From Palsa-883 sp963847615 (GTDB lineage Bacteria > Pseudomonadota > Alphaproteobacteria > Acetobacterales > Acetobacteraceae): a DNA stretch of 64,000 bases. Shown in pieces: positions 16,595 through 25,094 of this stretch; positions within the stretch are counted from its first letter, which is position 1; each line of letters starts with the position of its first letter. Made by a program: the position numbers and the translations under genes. The notes beneath the pieces were generated by a model. That model did not search any database. It was not told where the DNA came from and saw only the letters and a list, made by a program, of their open reading frames with translations. The DNA lies in contig CAWKAN010000016.1 in assembly GCA_963847615.1 (NCBI GenBank), positions 587,292-651,291 of the forward strand, given 5' to 3'.

Positions 16595-17182
16595 ATGACG
16601 ATCGACGCGGCGGGGCTCGACCTGCTGTTCCGCGAGGCGCGCACCCACAACAAATGGCGCGAGGAGCCGGTCTCCGACGCGACGCTGCAGGCGCTGCACG
16701 ACCTGCTGAAGCTGGGCCCGACCTCGGCCAATTGCTCGCCCGCCCGCTTCCTGTTCCTGCGCACCAGGGAGGCCAAGGACCGCCTGGCCCCGGCGCTGTC
16801 GTCGGGCAACCTGGCGAAGACGATGGCCGCGCCGGTCACCGTGATCGTCGCCTACGATCCGAAATTCTACGACCGGCTGCCCACCCTGTTCCCGCACAAC
16901 CCCGATGCCATCTCCTGGTTCACCAGCAACGACTCGCTGGCCGCCACCACCGCGTTCCGCAACGGCACGCTGCAGGGCGCCTACCTGATCCTGGCGGCGC
17001 GCGCGCTTGGCCTCGACACCGGCCCGATGTCCGGCTTCGACAATGCCAAGGTGGATGCCGAATTCCTGGCCGATCGCGGCTGGCGGTCGAACTTCCTGGT
17101 CAATCTGGGCAAGGGCGATCCGGAGGGGCTGTACCCCCGCTCGCCGCGGCTGGCATTCGACGAGGCCTGCGTGCTGCTGTAG
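16595..17182 (+). CDS. rutE: Malonic semialdehyde reductase RutE-like nitroreductase
   Basis: 195 residues, the normal RutE length. Nitroreductase-fold FMN motifs are present: FREARTHNKWREEPVSD, GPTSANCSPARFLFL and GDPEGLYPRSPRLAFDEAC. RutE reduces malonic semialdehyde to 3-hydroxypropionate in uracil breakdown; related YdfG/HadB-type nitroreductases are an alternative. No other rut genes are nearby, so the physiological substrate is uncertain. An AAGGAT box precedes the ATG. It lies 20 bp upstream of tsaB and may be co-transcribed. Confidence 0.85.
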   Translation: MTIDAAGLDLLFREARTHNKWREEPVSDATLQALHDLLKLGPTSANCSPARFLFLRTREAKDRLAPALSSGNLAKTMAAPVTVIVAYDPKFYDRLPTLFPHNPDAISWFTSNDSLAATTAFRNGTLQGAYLILAARALGLDTGPMSGFDNAKVDAEFLADRGWRSNFLVNLGKGDPEGLYPRSPRLAFDEACVLL

Positions 17183-17202
17183 CGCGCGGTCCGGCCGATC
17201 GC

Positions 17203-17871
17203 ATGACGCGCATCCTGGCCCTTGATGCCGCCCTGGCACGGTGCTCGGCGGCGGTGGTGGTGGACGGCGAGGTCATCGCCGAGCGCCACCAGGACGTCGC
17301 GCGCGGGCATGCGGCGCTGCTGCCGGTGCTGGCGCAGGCGGTTCTGGCGCAGGCTGGGCTGGCGCCGCCGCTGCTGCAGCTGATTGCCGTGACGGTGGGG
17401 CCGGGCAGTTTCACCGGGTTGCGCGCCGGCCTGGCGCTGGCGCACGGCATCGCCCTGGCGGCCGGGGTTCCCCTGGTCGGGGTCTCGGTCGGCGAGGCGC
17501 TGGCCGAGGCGTTTCCCCATCTGGGACGCCGGGCGCTGTGGTCGGCGATCGACAGCCGGCGGGGCCGCGTGTTCCTGGAACGCGACGGAAGGGTGACGGC
17601 GCTGGCGCTGGACGACCTGCCGCGCCCGGACGGTCCGGTGGCGATCGCCGGCGACGCCGCCATCGCGGTGGCGGCGCGGCTCGCGGCGCGCGAAGTCGAT
17701 GTGATGCTGACCGATGCGCGCCTGCCGTTGGGACGCCACATCGCGCAGGTCGGGCAGCGGCGCCTGGCCGGCGATCTGCCGCCGCGCGCGGCGCAGCCGA
17801 TCTATGTCGATCCGCCCGAGGCCCGGCTGCCGGCGGCCGGGCTGCGGCCCGCGCCCGCCGCGGCGGGCTGA
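17203..17871 (+). CDS. tsaB: tRNA t6A biosynthesis protein TsaB
   Basis: 222 residues from MTRILALDAALARCSAAVV. The ASKHA-fold signatures are LDAALARCSAAVVVDGE, HAALLPVLAQAVL, AVTVGPGSFTGLRAGLALAH and GVPLVGVSVGEALAEAF. TsaB scaffolds TsaD and TsaE for threonylcarbamoyl-adenosine formation at A37 of ANN-decoding tRNAs. rimI follows 7 bp later, the classical tsaB-rimI pairing. Confidence 0.93.
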   Translation: MTRILALDAALARCSAAVVVDGEVIAERHQDVARGHAALLPVLAQAVLAQAGLAPPLLQLIAVTVGPGSFTGLRAGLALAHGIALAAGVPLVGVSVGEALAEAFPHLGRRALWSAIDSRRGRVFLERDGRVTALALDDLPRPDGPVAIAGDAAIAVAARLAAREVDVMLTDARLPLGRHIAQVGQRRLAGDLPPRAAQPIYVDPPEARLPAAGLRPAPAAAG

Positions 17872-17878
17872 TCGCGAG

Positions 17879-18394
17879 ATGACCGACGTGGTCAGGCCGG
17901 GCACGACCGCCGCGGGGGGCGCCGCCACGGAGATCGCCCGGGCCGGGCTCGCCCCGGCGGGCATCGCCCATGCCGGCGCGATGGCGGCGATCCATCGGAC
18001 GGCCTTCCCGCCGCGCGAGGCCTGGGGGATCGATGCGATCGCGATCCAGCTCGCCCTGCCGGGCGGGTTCGGCTGGCTCGATCCGCGCGGCGGCATGATC
18101 CTCGTGCGTCTCGCCGCGGACGAGGTCGAGGTGCTGACCCTGGCGGTCGCTCCGGCGGCGCGGCGGCAGGGGATCGGCGCGCGGCTGCTCGAAGCGGCGC
18201 TGCGCGTTGCGAGGGCGCACGGGGCGCACACCGCCTTCCTGGAGGTCTCGGTCGGCAACGCCGCGGCGCGCGCGCTGTATGCGCGGGCGGGTTTCACCCC
18301 GGTCGGCCAGCGGCGGCGCTACTATCCCGATGGCACCGATGCGCTGGTGCTGCGGCGGGCGCTCAGCCGCCCCGACGCAACAGCAGCAGGCTGA
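17879..18394 (+). CDS. rimI: Ribosomal protein S18 alanine N-acetyltransferase RimI
   Basis: 171 residues. The GNAT core is VEVLTLAVAPAARRQGIGAR then LLEAALRVARAHGAHTAFLE and NAAARALYARAGFTPVGQRR, with the RRQGIGA acetyl-CoA loop and YYPDGTDALVLRR close typical of RimI. The 5' extension (MTDVVRPGTTAAGG) is longer than in most homologues, and a later start near the GAMAAIHRTAF segment cannot be excluded. The 3' end overlaps tusA on the opposite strand by 32 bp. Confidence 0.9.
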   Translation: MTDVVRPGTTAAGGAATEIARAGLAPAGIAHAGAMAAIHRTAFPPREAWGIDAIAIQLALPGGFGWLDPRGGMILVRLAADEVEVLTLAVAPAARRQGIGARLLEAALRVARAHGAHTAFLEVSVGNAAARALYARAGFTPVGQRRRYYPDGTDALVLRRALSRPDATAAG

Positions 18395-18608
18395 CCCCGT
18401 CCGCCGCGGTGCGCAGCGACAGCACCGCGTGGCCCTGCTCGCGCGCCGTGCGCGGCACGTTGCGCAGCGGTTCCTCGCCGCGCAGCCGCACCAGCAGCGT
18501 CTCGCCGGGCCGCATGCGGTCGAGCGCGAGGCGCGTGCGCACGAAGGTCATCGGGCAGAGTTCGCCGGTGATGTCGAGCTCGCGGTCAGGCTTTTCCACT
18601 ACCGTCAT
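18363..18608 (-). CDS. tusA: TusA family sulfurtransferase
   Basis: 81 residues, full length for the family. The N-terminal ELDITGELCPMTFVRTRLAL carries the catalytic Cys in the CPM motif, followed by MRPGETLLVRLRGEEPLRNV. TusA-like proteins carry persulfide sulfur to tRNA thiolation, molybdenum cofactor or other acceptors; which one cannot be told here. It is convergent with rimI and divergent from mucR. Confidence 0.9.
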   Translation of the reverse strand: MTVVEKPDRELDITGELCPMTFVRTRLALDRMRPGETLLVRLRGEEPLRNVPRTAREQGHAVLSLRTAADGVSLLLLRRGG

Positions 18609-18668
18609 GATACCAGGATTGCCAAGGTTTGCCGGAATAGCGGTTGCCCTGCGCCGGGACGGTGCATA

Positions 18669-18680
18669 AATGTATACATT
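18669..18680. promoter_or_regulatory. mucR: Palindrome AATGTATACATT upstream of mucR
   Basis: A perfect 12-bp AT-rich palindrome 24-35 bp before the mucR ATG, next to a TAAATG -10-like hexamer that sits 17 bp after TTGCCC. MucR/Ros proteins bind AT-rich sites and autoregulate, so this is a plausible operator; not verified. Confidence 0.45.
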
Positions 18681-18703
18681 GGTTGAACAGGAAAGACGTC
18701 GCG

Positions 18704-19111
18704 ATGGCTGAACAGCCGATGGACCCGAATATTCTTGGATTGACGGCCAAGATCGTGGCGGCCCAGGTGTCGAACAATACGCTGTCCCCGCCCGAAGTGC
18801 AGACGCTCATCCAGCAAGTGTACAAGACGTTGTCGGAGGTGGGCAAGGAGCCGGTCCAGCCGGCGCGGCCGGAGCCGGCAGTGCCGCCCGCCAGGTCGGT
18901 GTACAAGGACCACATCGTTTGCCTGGAGGACGGGCGGAAGCTGAAGATGCTTAAGCGGCATTTGATGGCGGCCTACCACATGACCCCGGCGCAGTACCGC
19001 CAGCGCTGGGGTCTGCCGGCCAGCTACCCGATGGTCGCGCCGGCCTATGCCCGCCAACGGTCCGCGCTCGCCAAACGGATCGGTCTCGGCACCACGCCGC
19101 GGGCGTCCTGA
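18704..19111 (+). CDS. mucR: MucR/Ros family zinc-finger transcriptional regulator
   Basis: 135 residues from MAEQPMDPNILGLTAKIVAA, chosen over an upstream in-frame ATG at 18644 because it matches the family N-terminus. The DNA-binding finger reads HIVCLEDGRKLKMLKRHLMA then YHMTPAQYRQRWGLPASYPM. The second Cys of Ros is Asp/Glu here, as in MucR homologues that use a Cys-Asp-His-His type site. The N-terminal ~60 residues are the oligomerisation region. MucR proteins are H-NS-like repressors of surface, motility and virulence genes in alphaproteobacteria. Confidence 0.92.
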   Translation: MAEQPMDPNILGLTAKIVAAQVSNNTLSPPEVQTLIQQVYKTLSEVGKEPVQPARPEPAVPPARSVYKDHIVCLEDGRKLKMLKRHLMAAYHMTPAQYRQRWGLPASYPMVAPAYARQRSALAKRIGLGTTPRAS

Positions 19112-19412
19112 ACGACGCGTCGCGGCTGGCGCGCGGCCGGCGCGCGCGTGCCGGCGTGGCAATCCGGGGCGATCCGCCGGGATGGCCGGCGGCAACGGCG
19201 AGGCCGCCGGCGGAGCGGCGGCGAGACCTCGGGTGCGGCCGGACGGGCGGCGGGATGGCGGCACATTGGACAGGGTTGCCTCGGATCGGCTACGCGGGGG
19301 ACCGCACTGGGGCATGCCGATGACCCCCCAGCGGGCCTCCTGACGGGCGCCCCGCGGGGCGTGGCCGGCATCGGCTGCCCGTCGCGGCGCGGCATGGTGG
19401 CAGAGGGTCCGG
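19112..19412. other. Intergenic, nothing supported
   Basis: About 300 GC-rich bases between mucR and the Fur-family gene. No gene, terminator hairpin with T-run or clear operator was seen. Confidence 0.3.
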
Positions 19413-19937
19413 ATGGAATCCCGCATCGAGCGGTTGTGCGTCGAACGAGGCCTGAAGATGACCGGGCAGCGCCGCGTCATCGCCCGGGTACTGTCCGATG
19501 CCGCCGATCATCCGGACGTGGAGGAACTGTACCGCCGCGCCAGTGCGCTCGACAGCCATATCTCGATCGCCACGGTGTATCGGACCGTCCGGCTGTTCGA
19601 GGAGAAGGGCATCCTGGAGCGCCGCGACTTCGGCGGCGGCCGAGCCCGCTACGAGCCGACCGAGCACGGCCTGCACTACCACCTGATCGACGTGGAGAGC
19701 GGCCGGGTCATCGAGTTCCAGGACGCCGAGCATGAACGCCTGATGCGCACCATCGCCGCCCGCCTCGGCTTCGAGATCGTCTCGCTGCGCCTGGAGGTGT
19801 TTGGCCGCCGCCGCGAGGCGGCGCCGCCGGCCGCCAGGGCGCCGCGGCGGGCCGCGCGGCGCCGATCGGACGCGCCCGCCGCGAGCGCCGCTTTGGGCGC
19901 ATCGCCGGACATCGATCCGGCGGACGCCGGGCGATGA
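19413..19937 (+). CDS. Fur family transcriptional regulator
   Basis: 174 residues. The winged helix (LKMTGQRRVIARVLSDAADH, DSHISIATVYRTVRLFEEKG) and RARYEPTEHGLHYHLIDVES segment are Fur-like. The metal site differs from classical Fur: the usual paired cysteines in the HxHLICxxCG region are absent (HYHLIDVESGRVIEF). A basic Ala/Arg-rich tail follows residue 135. It may be an Irr/Fur/Mur-type regulator of iron or manganese genes. Its stop overlaps the olsB ATG by 4 bp. Confidence 0.88.
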   Translation: MESRIERLCVERGLKMTGQRRVIARVLSDAADHPDVEELYRRASALDSHISIATVYRTVRLFEEKGILERRDFGGGRARYEPTEHGLHYHLIDVESGRVIEFQDAEHERLMRTIAARLGFEIVSLRLEVFGRRREAAPPAARAPRRAARRRSDAPAASAALGASPDIDPADAGR

Positions 19938-20815
19938 ATGCCGATCCGCCACCGGCCGGGCCCGCCGGCCCGGCGCCGGCGACGCCGCCGTTCCCGGAGC
20001 TGCGGGCCGGCAACCTCGGCGTGCGCGTCGCCGCCACCGCGGCCGAGATCGACGCGGTGCAGGCGCTGCGCTTCCGGGTGTTCTACCAGGAGATGGGCGC
20101 GATCGCCGATGCGCGGACCATGGCCCTGGGCCGCGACCAGGACGCGTTCGACGCGGTGGCCGACCACCTGCTGGTGGTGGACCATGCGCGCGGGTCCGGC
20201 GCCGAGGGGGTGGTCGGCACCTACCGGCTGATCCGGCGCGAGGCGGCGGCGCGGATCGGCCGGTTCTATTCCGCCGACGAATACGATATCGGCAACCTGA
20301 CGGCGTACCCGGGCCGGATCCTGGAGCTGGGGCGGTCCTGCGTCGATGCCGCCTACCGCAACCGGGCGGCGATGCAACTGCTGTGGCGCGGCATCGCCGC
20401 CTACGTGTTCCACCACAGGATCGCCCTGATGTTTGGCTGCGCCTGCCTGCCCGGCACCGACCCCGATGCGTTGGCGCCCGAGCTGACCTATTTGGCCACG
20501 CACCACCTGGCCCCGCCGGAGATCCGTCCGCGCGCCGTCGCACAGCGCTACGTGGAGATGCGGCGAATGCCGCCCGAGCAGGTCGATGCGCAGCGGACGC
20601 TGGCGCAGTTGCCGCCGCTGATCAAAGGCTACCTGCGGCTGGGCGGCTTCGTCGGCGACGGCGCGGTGATCGACCGCCAGTTCAACTCCACCGACGTCGC
20701 GGTGGTGGTGAAGACCGACCTGGTCACCGAGAAGTACTACCGCCATTACGAACGCAAGTCGGCGGTGGCCGGTCGTGCCGCGCCGGACGGCGCGGCTTCC
20801 GGCGCCGTCGGCTGA
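19934..20815 (+). CDS. olsB: L-ornithine N-alpha-acyltransferase OlsB
   Basis: 293 residues with the hemolysin/OlsB-type GNAT fold: AVQALRFRVFYQEMGA, VVGTYRLIRREAAARIGRFY, GRILELGRSCVDAAYRNRAA and LIKGYLRLGGFVGDGAVIDR. OlsB transfers a 3-hydroxyacyl group from ACP to ornithine, the first step of ornithine lipid synthesis. The partner olsA is not beside it. Translationally coupled to the Fur gene by ATGA, and followed after 24 bp by lnt. Confidence 0.85.
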   Translation: MNADPPPAGPAGPAPATPPFPELRAGNLGVRVAATAAEIDAVQALRFRVFYQEMGAIADARTMALGRDQDAFDAVADHLLVVDHARGSGAEGVVGTYRLIRREAAARIGRFYSADEYDIGNLTAYPGRILELGRSCVDAAYRNRAAMQLLWRGIAAYVFHHRIALMFGCACLPGTDPDALAPELTYLATHHLAPPEIRPRAVAQRYVEMRRMPPEQVDAQRTLAQLPPLIKGYLRLGGFVGDGAVIDRQFNSTDVAVVVKTDLVTEKYYRHYERKSAVAGRAAPDGAASGAVG

Positions 20816-20839
20816 CGATCCGCCGCGGTATCGCCCCGC

Positions 20840-22444
20840 GTGCTCGCCCGGTCCGGATGGCCCAAGCTGGCGGCATTGCGGCTGGCCCGATTGCGGCTGG
20901 CCCGGTTGCGGCTGGCCCGGTTGTGGCTGGCGTCGTTGCACGGCTGGCGGGCGGACCTCGCGGCGCTGGGGCTCGGCGCGCTGGCCGCCGCGGCGCTGCC
21001 GCCGATCCACGCCGTCCCGGTGCTGCTGCTGGCGGTGCCGGGGCTGTTGGCGTTGATCGACGCCGCGGCAGGTCCGCTTGGCGCGGCGCGGCGCGGCTGG
21101 TGGTTCGGCTTCGGGCACAACCTGCTGGGGCTCTACTGGGTTACCGAGGCGATCCTGGTCGAGGCGGCGCGCTTCTGGTGGCTGGTGCCGCTCGCGGTGC
21201 CGGCGCTGGCCGCGGTGATGGCGCTGTTCATCGCCGCGCCCGCCGCCCTGGCGCGGTTGGCCCGGCGCGGCTGGCCGCGGGCGTTGGCGCTGGCCGGCGG
21301 CTGGGTGCTGGCCGACCTGGCGCGGCAGTTCATTGCCACCGGGTTTCCGTGGAACCCGTGGGGCAGCGTGTGGGAGCTGCCGGGCTGGGCCGGCGACGTG
21401 ATGATCCAGCCGGCGGCCTGGATCGGCGCGCCCGGACTGACCTTCCTCACGGTACTGCTGGCGGCGCTGCCGGCGCTTGGCTGGCGCTGGCGGACGGCGG
21501 GCGCGGCGCTGCTGGCGGGCTGGGTGGTGCTCGGCGTCGTCCGGCTGCGCGCGCCGTTGCCGCCGCCGCCCGGGGTGAAGGTGGTGCTGCTGCAGGGCGA
21601 CATCGCGGAGGGGCAGAAATGGAGCCGCGCCCTGGCGGCGCGGATCTTCGACCGCTACCTCGGCCTGGCGCGGGAGGGTGTCGCACGGGCCGGCCCGGGT
21701 CGCGTCGTGGTGGTCTGGCCGGAGACCGCCAGCCCGTACCTGCTGCAACGCGACGCCGCGGCGCGCGCGGCGATCGCCGAAGCGGCCGGGCAGGCGACCA
21801 GCCTGGTGGGCGCGGTGCGGCTCGATCCGGACGGTCGGCCGCGCAACAGCCTGTTTGCCGTGCTGGCCGACGGCGCGCCGGACGGGATCTACGACAAATG
21901 GCATCTGGTGCCGTTCGGCGAATACCAGCCGAGCTGGTTTCCGCTGCCGATCCAGGTGGTGCCCGGCGGCGGGTTCGCCTCCGGCCCCGGGCCGCGGACG
22001 CTGCACCTGCCCGGCCTGCCGGCGGTCGGCCCGCTGATCTGCTACGAGGCGATCTTCCCCGGCCAGGTGGTCGATGCCGCCGACCGGCCCGCCTGGCTGG
22101 TGAACATCACCAACGACGCCTGGTTCGGCAATTCGACCGGCCCGCGCCAGCATCTGGCCGCGGCGCGGCTGCGCGCGGTGGAGGAGGGGTTGCCGCTGGT
22201 GCGCGCGGCCAACACCGGGATCTCCGCCGCGTTCGACCCGCGCGGCCACGAACTGGCGCGGCTGGGGATGAACCGGACCGGTGTCGTGGTCGTTGACTTA
22301 CCTGCCGCATTGCCGCCATCTCTGTTCGCACGTTTGGGGCTGTGGATCCCGGGTTTGCTGGGTGCTGTCGCGCTGGGCCTTGGGCTGGTCGCCGACCGCG
22401 GCGCGGCCTTAGGGCCGCGCCGGCCGGAGAATCCGGCGGAATGA
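20840..22444 (+). CDS. lnt: Apolipoprotein N-acyltransferase
   Basis: 534 residues: an N-terminal membrane domain of several helices and a periplasmic nitrilase-like domain with the Glu-Lys-Cys triad visible in WPETASPY, YDKWHLVPFGEYQP and LICYEAIFPG. Lnt adds the third acyl chain to lipoproteins in the inner membrane. The extreme N-terminus carries a five-residue repeat (ARLRL type, 15-bp DNA units at about 20876-20940), unusual for the family. The gene ends before an AT-rich promoter region of the next regulator. Confidence 0.93.
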   Translation: MLARSGWPKLAALRLARLRLARLRLARLWLASLHGWRADLAALGLGALAAAALPPIHAVPVLLLAVPGLLALIDAAAGPLGAARRGWWFGFGHNLLGLYWVTEAILVEAARFWWLVPLAVPALAAVMALFIAAPAALARLARRGWPRALALAGGWVLADLARQFIATGFPWNPWGSVWELPGWAGDVMIQPAAWIGAPGLTFLTVLLAALPALGWRWRTAGAALLAGWVVLGVVRLRAPLPPPPGVKVVLLQGDIAEGQKWSRALAARIFDRYLGLAREGVARAGPGRVVVVWPETASPYLLQRDAAARAAIAEAAGQATSLVGAVRLDPDGRPRNSLFAVLADGAPDGIYDKWHLVPFGEYQPSWFPLPIQVVPGGGFASGPGPRTLHLPGLPAVGPLICYEAIFPGQVVDAADRPAWLVNITNDAWFGNSTGPRQHLAAARLRAVEEGLPLVRAANTGISAAFDPRGHELARLGMNRTGVVVVDLPAALPPSLFARLGLWIPGLLGAVALGLGLVADRGAALGPRRPENPAE

Positions 22445-22617
22445 GCCGGCGTCTCTCAATTTGATACGTTTGGCCAAATTTTTGGTTAATATATTGACTA
22501 TCCTCGGTTGCAGCCTTAAAGTGAATTTATCGTGAGCCAATCTAAGATTATGCTGATGACTTGAAGCCGGCAGCTGGGAGCCTATCCCGTGCCGAACGCG
22601 TAGAGGGAGTTCGAGCC

Positions 22618-23076
22618 ATGGCTCGCGCCGAACAGGCGGTGGGAGCGGATCGGGAAGTCCGGCCCAGCCCAATCGACGTGCATGTCGGCGCGCGCATTCG
22701 CCTGCGCCGTACGTTGCTCGGCATGTCGCAGGAGCGTCTCGGCGAGGCGCTGGGGCTGACCTTCCAGCAGGTCCAGAAATACGAACGTGGCGTCAATCGT
22801 GTCGGCGCCTCGCGGCTGTTCGACCTGTCGCGCGTGCTGGATGTGCCGATCAGCTTCTTCTTCGACGATATGCCGGACAGCCTGACCGCCTCGTTCGGCG
22901 GCCAGACGGGCCGCCGGCCGGCCAGCTTCGCCGACCAGCCGGAAGGCTTCGCCGACGACACCTTGAACCGGCGCGAGACGCTGGAACTGGTGCGCGCCTA
23001 TTATCGGATCACCGATCCGGCGATCCGTAAACGGGTGTTCGACCTGATCAAGTCCATGGGACCCAGCGAAGCCTGA
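22618..23076 (+). CDS. XRE family helix-turn-helix regulator
   Basis: 152 residues from MARAEQAVGADREV, chosen because a GAGGGA box lies 10 bases upstream; a TTG start at 22561 is in frame. The HTH is HVGARIRLRRTLLGMSQERL, EALGLTFQQVQKYERG, NRVGASRLFDLSRVLDVPIS. This is the common alphaproteobacterial regulator that in relatives sits between lnt and metK. Here metK is not downstream. The 173-bp upstream region is AT-rich and contains TTGACT at 22494. Confidence 0.9.
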   Translation: MARAEQAVGADREVRPSPIDVHVGARIRLRRTLLGMSQERLGEALGLTFQQVQKYERGVNRVGASRLFDLSRVLDVPISFFFDDMPDSLTASFGGQTGRRPASFADQPEGFADDTLNRRETLELVRAYYRITDPAIRKRVFDLIKSMGPSEA

Positions 23077-23097
23077 CGGGTCGGCGTGACTCGAGCG

Positions 23098-23673
23098 TCA
23101 AACATTCGGTGCAATGCCGGATTGTTTTGCCTCGTGCAACTGAGGGTTGTAAAACCTAGGGTTGCGGGCCTGGTGCAGCGCCGCACTCAGGGCCCGCGCC
23201 AGGTCGCGCCGCTCTGCCTCCCCCAGGGCCGTGCCGATCTCCTCGCGCACGCCGCGCGCCACCAGGACCAGGCGCGGGGCGCGGCCCGGAGCTTCCTCCA
23301 GCGCCACGTTCAGCCAGCTCGGTGATAGCGTGCGTTCCGCGCGCCGCCCGCCGGCGGTGGTGCGCACCACGCGCAGCGCCCGGTCGGTCAGCAGGACCAT
23401 CTCGCTCGACCGCGCGCGGCTGGCGTTGAGCCGCAGCAGCGCCACCGCGAGGCCGACCTCCACCACGCTGAACCACACCACCGGCCAGGCGCCGATCAGC
23501 CAGAACCGCAAGGCGGTCAGGGTGCCCAGGGCGCCGATCAGCGCGATCAGCCGGCGCAGCCCGCGCGCGGACAGGCTGCGATGCGGCACGATCACCGCTT
23601 CGAACAGGGGGGCCTCCACGGCCTGGTCCGCCGCGGCGTCCCCCCACGCGTCGGCGGTCACGTCCGCGCTCAC
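23098..23673 (-). CDS. DUF2244 domain integral membrane protein
   Basis: 191 residues from a GTG (VSADVTADAWGDA) that overlaps the regulator stop as GTGA. A cytoplasmic start LFEAVIVPHRSLSARGLRRL precedes two transmembrane helices (LIALIGALGTLTALRFWLIG, VVWFSVVEVGLAVALL), then RTLSPSWLNVALEE and GEAERRDLARALSAAL, matching DUF2244. In other alphaproteobacteria the family neighbours cytochrome oxidase genes; not so here. It is convergent with the XRE gene. Confidence 0.82.
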   Translation of the reverse strand: MSADVTADAWGDAAADQAVEAPLFEAVIVPHRSLSARGLRRLIALIGALGTLTALRFWLIGAWPVVWFSVVEVGLAVALLRLNASRARSSEMVLLTDRALRVVRTTAGGRRAERTLSPSWLNVALEEAPGRAPRLVLVARGVREEIGTALGEAERRDLARALSAALHQARNPRFYNPQLHEAKQSGIAPNV

Positions 23674-25094
23674 GTTCGGATCGCCCCGGCCAGGCGGCGG
23701 GCCAGGTCGGCGGCGAGCGCCGCAGGCGTGCTGGCGAAGCCGATGACCAGGCCGGCCATGCGCGGCGGTCCGGCGAAATAGGCGCGCAGCGGCGCCACCG
23801 CCAGGTCGCGGGCCCGGCAGGCGCGCACCGAGGCCGCCTCGTCGGCGCCATCGGGCAGGCGCGCCACCATGTGCAGCCCGCCGGGCGCGGCGATCGGCGT
23901 GATGGCGGGGGCGTGGCGACGCAACGCCGCCAGCAGTGCCGCGCGGCGGCTGGCATACTCGGTGCGCGCGCGCCTGATATGCGGCGCCAGCAGGCCCTGG
24001 CGCATGAACTCGGTCAGCACCGCCTGGCTTAGCGCCGAACTGCCGCGATCGGCCAGGGTGCGGGCGCGCACGAAGGCCGGGACCAGCGGCGCCGGCACCA
24101 CGGCGAATCCCAGCCGGATCGCCGGGGCGAGCGTCTTGCTGAAGGTGCCGCAATAGATCACCCGCCCGGTGCGATCCAGCGTCGCCAGCGGCGGCAACGG
24201 CCGGCCCTCCCAGCGGAATTCGGAGTCGCAGTCGTCCTCCAGCACCCAGGCATTGGCGCGCGCCGCCCAGTCGAGCAGTGCCAGCCGCCGGCCGATCGGC
24301 AGCGCGCCGCCCAGCGGCGTGGAGTGCGAGGGGGCGACCAGCGCCAGCCGTGCCGCGGGTGCCAGGCGCACCCCGGCGGCGACGTCCAGGCCCTCGTTGT
24401 CGCTCGGCACCGCGACCGGGACCGCGCCGGCGGCGATCAGCGCGCCGCGGCCGGCGATGTAGCCGGGGTCCTCGACCCAGACCGGGTCGCCCGGGTCCAG
24501 CAGCAGGTCGGCGGCCAGGCGCAGCGCCTGCTGCGTGCCGCCGGTCACCACGATGCAGGCGGGGTCCGCCAGCAGCCCGCGCGTCGCGGCCAGATGCGCG
24601 GCGATCTGCTGGCGCAGTTCCGCCAGCCCCTGCGGCGGCGGGTAGCCGGCCAGCTCGGGCGGCATCCGGCGCAGCACCCGTGCGGTGCAGCGCAGCCAGG
24701 CCTGGGCGGGGAACATGTCGTGCGCCGGGACGCCGCCGGCGAGCAGGGCGCCGACCAGCGCCTCGCTAATGGTCGCGTTGGCGGGAATGGCCGCCAGCCG
24801 CGCGCCGCGGGCGGACAGGTCGCTGGCGGCGACGCGCGGCACTTCGGCGGGGGTGGGCGCGGCGTCCGGCAGGTCCGGCGCGACAAAGGTGCCGCTGCCG
24901 GTACGGGCGCGGACATAGCCCTCGGCCGCCAGGCGCTCATAGGCGAGCACCACGGTCTGGCGGGCGACGCCGATCTCGTCGGCCATGACGCGGGTCGGCA
25001 GCAGCCGCGTGCCGGCGGGCAGGGTGCCGGCCAGGATGCCTTGGCGGAGGCGGTCGAACACCACCTGTTGCCGATTTTGGTCTGGGGCAAACAC
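23670..25094 (-). CDS. MocR/PdxR-type GntR regulator with aminotransferase domain
   Basis: 474 residues. The N-terminal GntR winged helix (RLRQGILAGTLPAGTRLLPT, RQTVVLAYERLAAEGYVRAR) is joined to a class I aminotransferase-like domain (SEALVGALLAGGVPAHDMFP, TGGTQQALRLAADLLLDPGD, GTFSKTLAPAIRLGF with the PLP lysine). MocR proteins sense PLP or amino compounds; PdxR activates PLP synthesis. No pdxST is adjacent, so the target is unknown. Its first ~20 codons and upstream DNA are repeated in the array at 25035-26951. Confidence 0.88.
   Translation of the reverse strand: MFAPDQNRQQVVFDRLRQGILAGTLPAGTRLLPTRVMADEIGVARQTVVLAYERLAAEGYVRARTGSGTFVAPDLPDAAPTPAEVPRVAASDLSARGARLAAIPANATISEALVGALLAGGVPAHDMFPAQAWLRCTARVLRRMPPELAGYPPPQGLAELRQQIAAHLAATRGLLADPACIVVTGGTQQALRLAADLLLDPGDPVWVEDPGYIAGRGALIAAGAVPVAVPSDNEGLDVAAGVRLAPAARLALVAPSHSTPLGGALPIGRRLALLDWAARANAWVLEDDCDSEFRWEGRPLPPLATLDRTGRVIYCGTFSKTLAPAIRLGFAVVPAPLVPAFVRARTLADRGSSALSQAVLTEFMRQGLLAPHIRRARTEYASRRAALLAALRRHAPAITPIAAPGGLHMVARLPDGADEAASVRACRARDLAVAPLRAYFAGPPRMAGLVIGFASTPAALAADLARRLAGAIRT

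Noticed and set aside
19676..22249. 857-codon open frame antisense to olsB and lnt
   Set aside because: Shadow of strongly supported genes.
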